Assembly: GCA_003577005.1 (NCBI GenBank)
Contig: QEUW01000164.1
Coordinates: 1-18,487 of the forward strand
Direction: 5' to 3'
Length of the DNA stretch: 18,487 nt
Source of the DNA: Chloroflexota bacterium
GTDB taxonomy: Bacteria; Chloroflexota; Anaerolineae; Caldilineales; Caldilineaceae
The notes under the pieces are model-generated. The model worked only from the letters and a program-made list of their open reading frames with translations, was not told the origin of the DNA and did not search any database. Below are positions 13,996 through 18,487 of this stretch, one piece after another; position 1 is the stretch's first letter, and each line of letters begins with the position of its first letter. Both the position numbers and the translations under genes were made by a program.

Positions 13996-14706
13996 ATGTC
14001 GCACCTACCAAAACACCGCCGCGAACCTGTGATCGAGATCGAGCAGTTGACAAAATGCTATCAGATGGGCGAGACAGAGGTTCATGCGCTGCGGGGTACA
14101 TCGTTGACCATTCGGGCTGGTGAATACGTAGCCATCGTCGGCGCCAGTGGGTCAGGGAAAAGCACCCTGATGAACATGATCGGCCTGCTGGACCAACCGA
14201 CCAGCGGCAGCTACCGGCTGCGCGGCACCGAAGTCAGCCAGATGAGCAAAGCCGAACTGGCTACGCTGCGCAATCGCGAGATCGGCTTCATCTTCCAACG
14301 CTTCCACCTGCTGGCGCGCACCAGCGCCCAGCGCCAGGTAGAGCTACCACTCTTCTACGCCGGTGTTCCCGCCCGCCAGGCAGCCCAGATTGCCCGGCAG
14401 ACATTAGAACAGGTGGGGCTAGGTGAGCGGGTCCATCATCGCCCCGAAGAGCTTTCGGGCGGTCAACAACAGCGCGTTGCCATTGCCCGGGCGTTGGTCA
14501 ACCGGCCCAGCCTGCTCCTGGCCGACGAGCCGACCGGCGCCCTCGACTCCAAGACCGGCAACGATGTCATGCAGATCTTCAACCGGCTGCACAAGCAGGG
14601 CCTGACGCTGGTTCTCGTCACCCACGACATGAATGTCGCCAAACGCGCCGAACGCATCATTACGTTGAGCGACGGCTTGATTGTGAGAGACGAAGTGCAA
14701 GCGTAA
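13996..14706 (+). CDS. ABC transporter ATP-binding protein, MacB/LolD type
   Basis: The 236-residue ATPase has all motifs: Walker A GASGSGKST, Q-loop IGFIFQRF, signature LSGGQQQRVAIARAL, Walker B LLLADEP with D-loop GALDSKTG, and switch LVTHD. Sequence and size match the MacB/LolD/YknY class that pairs with FtsX-like permeases. An upstream ATG (13987) touches the GGAGG at 13982-13986, so the in-frame ATG at 13996, 9 bp from it, is the better start. It is 48 bp after the thioredoxin gene, in the same operon. It powers the permease encoded at 14789. Related YknXYZ systems protect Bacillus from a self-made toxin peptide, so export or immunity are both reasonable roles. Confidence 0.93.
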   Translation: MSHLPKHRREPVIEIEQLTKCYQMGETEVHALRGTSLTIRAGEYVAIVGASGSGKSTLMNMIGLLDQPTSGSYRLRGTEVSQMSKAELATLRNREIGFIFQRFHLLARTSAQRQVELPLFYAGVPARQAAQIARQTLEQVGLGERVHHRPEELSGGQQQRVAIARALVNRPSLLLADEPTGALDSKTGNDVMQIFNRLHKQGLTLVLVTHDMNVAKRAERIITLSDGLIVRDEVQA

Positions 14707-14761
14707 TGCGTGATGCGTAATACGTAATTCGTTTGTTACGCATTACGCGTCACGCATTACG
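14702..14761. repeat. Imperfect inverted repeat inside the ABC operon
   Basis: Arms 14702-14727 and 14736-14761 (26 bp, two mismatches) are built from repeated GCGTAATGCGT/ACGTAAT units around an 8-bp loop. The left arm overlaps the ATPase stop codon. It may be a dispersed intergenic repeat and could alter the ratio of ATPase to permease transcript. Confidence 0.7.
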
Positions 14762-14788
14762 GATTACGATATCAAAACGAGGTGCCCC

Positions 14789-16012
14789 ATGAAACTGTTA
14801 CGCTATTCCGGTGTCGCCTTTGAAAGCATCATGAGCAATAAGCTGCGCTCGATCCTGACTATGTTGGGGCTGATCATCGGCGTCGCTTCTGTGCTGACGA
14901 CCATTGGGATTGGGCGGGGTGCAGCGCTGGGCGTGACCAAAGAGATTGAGGGGCAGGGCATCAACACCTTGACCCTCAGCCCCAAAACCGACAATATCAC
15001 CGATAACAGCACGCTCACCTCGGGCGACGCCCGCGCTCTGGCCGACCGCACCTTACACCCGGAGATTGTCGCCGTTGCGCCGATCAATTCGGCGTTTGCC
15101 CGTGTGGTCAACGGCAACACGAGCATCGAGAGCCAGGTGACTGGCGCCACCGCCGCCTACGCCTCGGTGCGCAATATCAAGGTCGCACAGGGTCGCTTTT
15201 TTAGCGAGGAAGAAGAGCTCAACCAGCAGCGGGTGGCCGTCTTGTCGGCCATCGCCGCCCGCAGCCTCTTCAAAAACGGCGATCCGGTCGGCCAGATGAT
15301 TCGCATCAAAAACGAACCATTCCAGGTGATCGGCGTGCTCAAACAGAGCAGCAGCGACGACAGCGAATCCTACTTTCGACCGGTGTACGTGCCAATCAGC
15401 GTGGCGCAGAGCCACCTGATCAAGGCGCCGCGCTACCGGGGCGATTACACAGTCTCGGAGATCACCGTCCAGATTGCCAGCCGGGAATTACTCAAATATG
15501 CCGAACAGCGCGTCGAGCAGACCCTCCGCATGCGCCACGATTTGGACGCCAATGCCAAGAATGACTTCTACATCCTCAACCAGGCCCGTCTGCTGGAGAT
15601 AGCCGGCAACGTGTCGAGCATGATGACCGCCCTGCTCGGCAGCATCGGCACCGTTAGCCTGTTGGTCGGTGGCATCGGCATCATGAACATCATGCTCGTC
15701 TCGGTCACAGAACGCACCAGTGAAATCGGTCTGCGCAAGGCGCTCGGCGCTCAGGATCGGGATATTCTGTTGCAGTTTCTGATCGAAGCCCTGGTGCTGT
15801 GCGGCATCGGCAGCCTGATCGGGATCGGGCTGAGCTACAGCATCAGCTATGTGCTCAACCAGATTCCAGAATTCCCCTTCGACATCCTGATCGAAGCGGG
15901 CGCGCTGGGGCTGGCGCTGGCGGTTGGGCTGCTCAGCGGCTTTGTCTTTGGCCTCTACCCGGCCATCCGCGCCACCCGCCTCGACCCTATCGAAGCGCTG
16001 CGCTACGAATAA
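14789..16012 (+). CDS. ABC transporter permease, MacB/FtsX family
   Basis: The 407-residue membrane protein follows the MacB plan. N-terminal helix 1 (about 21-43) follows FESIMSNKLRSILTMLGLIIG. A large extracytoplasmic MacB-core domain (about 45-280) contains RVAVLSAIAARSLF and PVGQMIRIKNEPFQVIGVL. Three C-terminal helices lie at about 283-307 (LLVGGIGIMNIMLVSVTERT), 330-350 and 373-392, ending YPAIRATRLDPIEALRYE. This is the mechanotransmission ABC fold, which moves substrates already outside the inner membrane. GAGGTG precedes the ATG. The ATPase is directly upstream and an HlyD-type adaptor lies downstream from its own promoter, giving a complete YknXYZ/MacAB-like set. The probable substrate is the cluster's peptide, by context only. 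Confidence 0.93.
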   Translation: MKLLRYSGVAFESIMSNKLRSILTMLGLIIGVASVLTTIGIGRGAALGVTKEIEGQGINTLTLSPKTDNITDNSTLTSGDARALADRTLHPEIVAVAPINSAFARVVNGNTSIESQVTGATAAYASVRNIKVAQGRFFSEEEELNQQRVAVLSAIAARSLFKNGDPVGQMIRIKNEPFQVIGVLKQSSSDDSESYFRPVYVPISVAQSHLIKAPRYRGDYTVSEITVQIASRELLKYAEQRVEQTLRMRHDLDANAKNDFYILNQARLLEIAGNVSSMMTALLGSIGTVSLLVGGIGIMNIMLVSVTERTSEIGLRKALGAQDRDILLQFLIEALVLCGIGSLIGIGLSYSISYVLNQIPEFPFDILIEAGALGLALAVGLLSGFVFGLYPAIRATRLDPIEALRYE

Positions 16013-16034
16013 GGGGGCTCCGTTGACTCGGACA

Positions 16035-16066
16035 GCGGCGTTCGCACGTGGGCGTGCGAACGCCGC
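16035..16066. terminator. Hairpin after the permease gene
   Basis: Perfect 14-bp arms (16035-16048 and 16053-16066) close on TGGG. The 16-bp core CGCACGTGGGCGTGCG is identical to the hairpin at 296-331. It lies 22 bp after the permease stop and is followed by TTCTCTTT, so termination before the HlyD promoter is plausible. Confidence 0.55.
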
Positions 16067-16095
16067 AAGTTCTCTTTAGACCGGAAGAACCTAAA

Positions 16096-16162
16096 CTGAT
16101 AGAAAAGAGCACAAAATTGATAGATCACCGGCCTAAACTTGTGCCTGCGACCGTGTTATCCT
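16096..16162 (+). promoter_or_regulatory. Boxed promoter of the HlyD-type adaptor gene
   Basis: Boxes CTGATAGA (16096) and TTGATAGA (16117) are direct repeats 21 bp apart, and the -10-like TATCCT starts at 16157, 40 bp after the second box start. ACAAAATTGATAGA (16111-16124) is identical to 4096-4109 before the FHA regulator. I see no clear third, upstream box. Confidence 0.55.
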
Positions 16163-16229
16163 CCTGAGGAAGTTGAATCATTTTATCCACTGTCCAAGTA
16201 TAGTTGCCCTGTTGAGCAGGAGGTACACT

Positions 16230-17840
16230 ATGAGCAAGACCAGACTGATCGTCATCCTGATCACGATCCTGAGCGGGATCGATATTGGCCTGCTGTGGAT
16301 CGGCGGGGCGGCGACAGTGGCGTATACGCCTGGTGCCGCTGTGGTTCAAGTCGAGCCTACGGTCAAGTTGGAGCCGGACAACCCGCCCGCCATCCAGCCC
16401 AACCTGGTTGAGATTCGTCCCGCGGGCGCCATCGTCGATGCGTTGACCGCCGCGGGTGCAATCGAGCTGATCAGCAAACAGCAAGTTGTGCTGGCGGTGG
16501 ACGGGATCGTGAGCCAGGTCGCAGTCAAGGTCGGCGATACCGTCGCCGCTGGCGACCTGTTGATCGCGCTGAACCCAACCGACTTGGAGCGTGCGCTCAG
16601 CCGGGCCGAACTCGACCTGGAAACGGCGCAGGCAGACCTGGATAAGCTGTACGAAGGCAGTTCACCCAGTGAGATCGCGGCGGCTGAGGCCAGCCTGTTG
16701 GCGGCACAGCAAAATCTTGCCCGGGTTCAGGCGGGCGCCACTGCTGAGGAACTGGCCGCCGCACAGAGCAAGCTCGCAGCAGCCAGGGCCAAGTACAACG
16801 AGTTGCAAGCGCCCCCCTCGGGCGCTGAAATCGATGAGGTCAAGGCCGAGCTAGAAAAGGCGGAAATCGACCGCCGCAACGCCCAGCGCGAATATGACAA
16901 GGTCAAGTGGCGCAACGATATCGGGATGACTCCGGAGGCTGCCGCACTTCACAAAGCCACAGTCGAGTACGAACGCGTGCAGGCCAAATTCAACCGGATC
17001 AATCAGGGTTCCTCGCAATCGAGCCTCCAGGGGGCAGCGAGCGAAATCCAGAAGGCGGTGAGCGAGTTGGAACAACTGCGACAAAAACCCACGGCCGCCG
17101 ATCTGGCCGAAGCCCAGGCCAAAGTGGCGGACGCCGAGCAGCGGCTGGCGAAGCTAAAGACAGGCCCTTCCGGGGCGCAACTGGAAGCAGCCGAGGCCAA
17201 GGTAAAGCGGGCGCAGCTTGACGTTGAGGAGGCGCGCAGCCGATTGCAATATGCCGCTATCCGCGCACCGATCGACGGCACGGTGCTCGAACTCCAGATC
17301 GCCGCCGGTGAACGGGGCACGGTGGGGAAAGTGGTCGCCACGCTGGCCGATACACGCCAGCTCAAGCTCACCGTAAAGGTTGCCGAGGTCGATATCCCCA
17401 ACATTACGGTCGGCCAGGAAGCGGAGATCACCATCGACGCTATCCGTGGCCGCACTTACACGGGCATTGTCACAGACATTGCGCCCATCAACCAGGCGGA
17501 TCGCGACGTCGTCAGTTATCCCGTCACCATCCGCCTCACCGATACAGACCTGAACGGCGTGCGCCCCGGCATGAACGCTGTCGCCACGCTCAACAACAGA
17601 ACAGCAGTCGAAGAGCGATGGCTGGTGCCCACCAATGCGCTCCGCCCGCATGAGAACGGTCAAACCTTTGTCATGGTCCAACGTGGCGAGAGCTTTGCCC
17701 CGGTGGCGGTGATGCGCGGCGAAGCCCAAGGAGAGTGGACCTTGGTGCAAGCGCCCGAACTGCAACCCGGCGACAAGGTGCTGGGCAGCGTGGCCTCGTA
17801 TGTCGACCAACAATTGGAGAACGGGTTAGGCGGGTCCTGA
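16230..17840 (+). CDS. HlyD/MacA-like periplasmic adaptor (membrane fusion protein)
   Basis: The 536-residue protein has one N-terminal membrane helix (about 5-30) followed by a biotinyl-lipoyl-like half (about 75-110, GIVSQVAVKVGDTVAAGDLL). A very long Ala/Glu-rich coiled coil (about 112-335) contains repeats of the type AEAxLxxAxxxLxxLxxGPS. The second lipoyl half is IRAPIDGTVLELQIAAGERG, and beta-barrel and proximal domains follow (TVKVAEVDIPNITVGQEAEI, LNGVRPGMNAVATL). It should bind the MacB-type permease and extend the export path across the envelope. The start chosen is ATG 16230, 6 bp after AGGAGG; the longer frame from 16173 has no ribosome site and would overlap the promoter. No outer-membrane channel gene is in the window, which fits an organism without a classical outer membrane. 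A hairpin follows the stop. Confidence 0.92.
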   Translation: MSKTRLIVILITILSGIDIGLLWIGGAATVAYTPGAAVVQVEPTVKLEPDNPPAIQPNLVEIRPAGAIVDALTAAGAIELISKQQVVLAVDGIVSQVAVKVGDTVAAGDLLIALNPTDLERALSRAELDLETAQADLDKLYEGSSPSEIAAAEASLLAAQQNLARVQAGATAEELAAAQSKLAAARAKYNELQAPPSGAEIDEVKAELEKAEIDRRNAQREYDKVKWRNDIGMTPEAAALHKATVEYERVQAKFNRINQGSSQSSLQGAASEIQKAVSELEQLRQKPTAADLAEAQAKVADAEQRLAKLKTGPSGAQLEAAEAKVKRAQLDVEEARSRLQYAAIRAPIDGTVLELQIAAGERGTVGKVVATLADTRQLKLTVKVAEVDIPNITVGQEAEITIDAIRGRTYTGIVTDIAPINQADRDVVSYPVTIRLTDTDLNGVRPGMNAVATLNNRTAVEERWLVPTNALRPHENGQTFVMVQRGESFAPVAVMRGEAQGEWTLVQAPELQPGDKVLGSVASYVDQQLENGLGGS

Positions 17841-17867
17841 TCGGATTCAAAAGAGCCGTCTCCTCCT

Positions 17868-17903
17868 AACGTCCCCGGCACGGGTGGGTGTGCCGGGGAC
17901 GTT
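17868..17903. terminator. GC-rich hairpin after the adaptor gene
   Basis: Perfect 14-bp arms (17868-17881 and 17890-17903) surround the loop GGGTGGGT, 27 bp after the adaptor stop. There is no T-run, so it may be a structural end of the mRNA rather than a full intrinsic terminator. Confidence 0.6.
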
Positions 17904-17950
17904 GGCGTTAACTCACCGGCTCTCTACGATCTGTCGAGGTTTTCATTCGC

Positions 17951-17977
17951 AGATTGTACAGATTATACAGATTCTAC
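17951..17977. repeat. Triple 9-bp tandem repeat
   Basis: Three tandem units AGATTGTAC, AGATTATAC and AGATTCTAC vary only at the sixth base. Short iterated arrays of this type are common between genes; no protein site can be named. Confidence 0.6.
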
Positions 17978-18020
17978 CCCTGTACATCGGTAGATAGCGC
18001 TGCGCTTAGCCGTGGTCCGG

Positions 18021-18097
18021 CCGTAGCGTGCGTCGCACGGGTCGGTCGATCTCTTGTATGACCAACTGGTTTGCGGCCCGTGCGACGCACGCTACGG
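18021..18097. repeat. Long perfect inverted repeat between genes
   Basis: Perfect 21-bp arms (18021-18041 and 18077-18097) enclose a 35-bp loop. They contain TGCGTCGCAC, a motif also seen inside the MITE-like element (10350-10357 region) and, on the other strand, near 11320. The 364-bp gap 17841-18204 between two convergent genes holds this repeat, the hairpin at 17868 and the 9-bp array, but no gene. Confidence 0.65.
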
Positions 18098-18204
18098 TTT
18101 ACTGTTGAACGACTCATCGGCACAATCTGCAGAGCGATTTCTGTTCAAAAAGAGCCGCCCACTCGTAGCGAATGCTTTCTGTACCTGAGTGATCCAACTG
18201 CCGG

Positions 18205-18487
18205 TCAATCCTCCGATCCAGATTGAAGAGATAATGCAACCCGGAAGCCAAACTGGCGGTTGGCGGTGGTGGGGGCAAAGCCGCTGCGGGTGACACAACG
18301 GAGCTGATACTGGGTGTAGTAGTAGGAGCCACCGCGGGCGATGCGTTTGCCATCAGCCTCCACCTCCTCACGACCGTCGTCGGCAGCGTAAGGATAAGAG
18401 TGCTCCAGGCTGCTGGTCCACTCCCAGACATTGCCACTCATATCCAGCAGACCATAGGGACTGGCGCCATCCGGGTAGCTGCCCACC
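18205..18487 (-). CDS. Formylglycine-generating enzyme (SUMF1) domain protein, C-terminal part
   Basis: The minus-strand frame enters from the window's right edge and stops at 18205. The 93 visible residues show the typical end of the FGE-sulfatase (SUMF1) fold: ASPYGLLDMSGNVWEWTSS, then RIARGGSYYYTQYQLRCVTR and NRQFGFRVAL. Members either convert a cysteine to formylglycine or are non-catalytic modules fused to kinases and other proteins. The N-terminal part is outside the window, so the architecture is unknown; the apparent ATG at 18486 is probably internal. It points toward the peptide cluster from the opposite strand and shares no promoter with it. Confidence 0.85.
   Translation of the reverse strand, partial: VGSYPDGASPYGLLDMSGNVWEWTSSLEHSYPYAADDGREEVEADGKRIARGGSYYYTQYQLRCVTRSGFAPTTANRQFGFRVALSLQSGSED

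Noticed and set aside
16173..16229. Longer N-terminus for the HlyD-type adaptor
   Set aside because: There is no Shine-Dalgarno before 16173, whereas AGGAGG stands 6 bp before ATG 16230, where a normal membrane helix begins.
17951..17977. 9-bp tandem repeats as a CRISPR array or replication iterons
   Set aside because: There are only three 9-bp units without spacers, and no cas or rep genes nearby.
18205..18487. FGE-domain protein as a modifying enzyme for the four-cysteine peptides
   Set aside because: The precursors lack the CxPxR sulfatase signature, the gene is on the opposite strand beyond repeats, and it has no boxed promoter in view.
1..18487. tRNA, rRNA or riboswitch
   Set aside because: No cloverleaf, rRNA-like segment or known aptamer consensus was recognised on either strand.

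Overview
The window is GC-rich bacterial DNA with dense genes on both strands. Its mix of a Ser/Thr kinase, a PP2C phosphatase, FHA proteins, M50 and MacB/HlyD exporter genes, Pro/Thr-rich extracellular linkers and many intergenic hairpins suggests a filamentous Chloroflexota (Caldilinea/Anaerolineae type). This is inference from style; no rRNA or other marker gene is present.

Layout. 1-267: tail of a GbsR/MarR-like regulator. 345-3730 (minus strand): a two-gene operon, a TetR repressor followed by an ATP-grasp/phosphohistidine phosphotransferase of rifampin-phosphotransferase architecture. It has a clear promoter with a palindromic operator just downstream of the -10. 4280-10273 (plus strand): a phospho-signalling block with an FHA + winged-helix transcription factor, a membrane VWA-like/FHA protein, a transmembrane Ser/Thr kinase (GTGA overlap with the gene before) and a membrane-anchored PP2C phosphatase. 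10273-10407: a small MITE-like inverted-repeat element. 10816-17840 (plus strand): what looks like an undescribed peptide (RiPP- or bacteriocin-like) cluster. It holds two tandem 50-residue Cys/Tyr-rich precursors, an M50 membrane metalloprotease with a PqqD-like N-terminus, a 55-residue one-helix membrane peptide, a membrane-anchored TlpA-type thioredoxin, a MacB-type ABC ATPase and permease, and an HlyD-type adaptor. 18205-18487 (minus strand): the C-terminal part of a formylglycine-generating-enzyme (SUMF1) domain protein.

How it fits together. The strongest new signal is a shared promoter architecture. The box TTGATAGA (or its complement) occurs exactly five times in the window, always between genes. 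It recurs in arrays of two or three boxes spaced 20-21 bp, the last box starting 39-40 bp before a -10 hexamer. Such arrays precede the FHA regulator, the precursor pair, the M50 gene, the small-membrane-peptide/thioredoxin/ABC operon and the HlyD gene. This ties the signalling block to the peptide cluster as one regulon. The likely model, by analogy with EmbR/PknH, is that kinase and phosphatase set the phospho-state read by the FHA regulator, which then drives its own gene and peptide production, maturation and export. Which protein binds the boxes is inference; the box pattern itself is read directly from the sequence.
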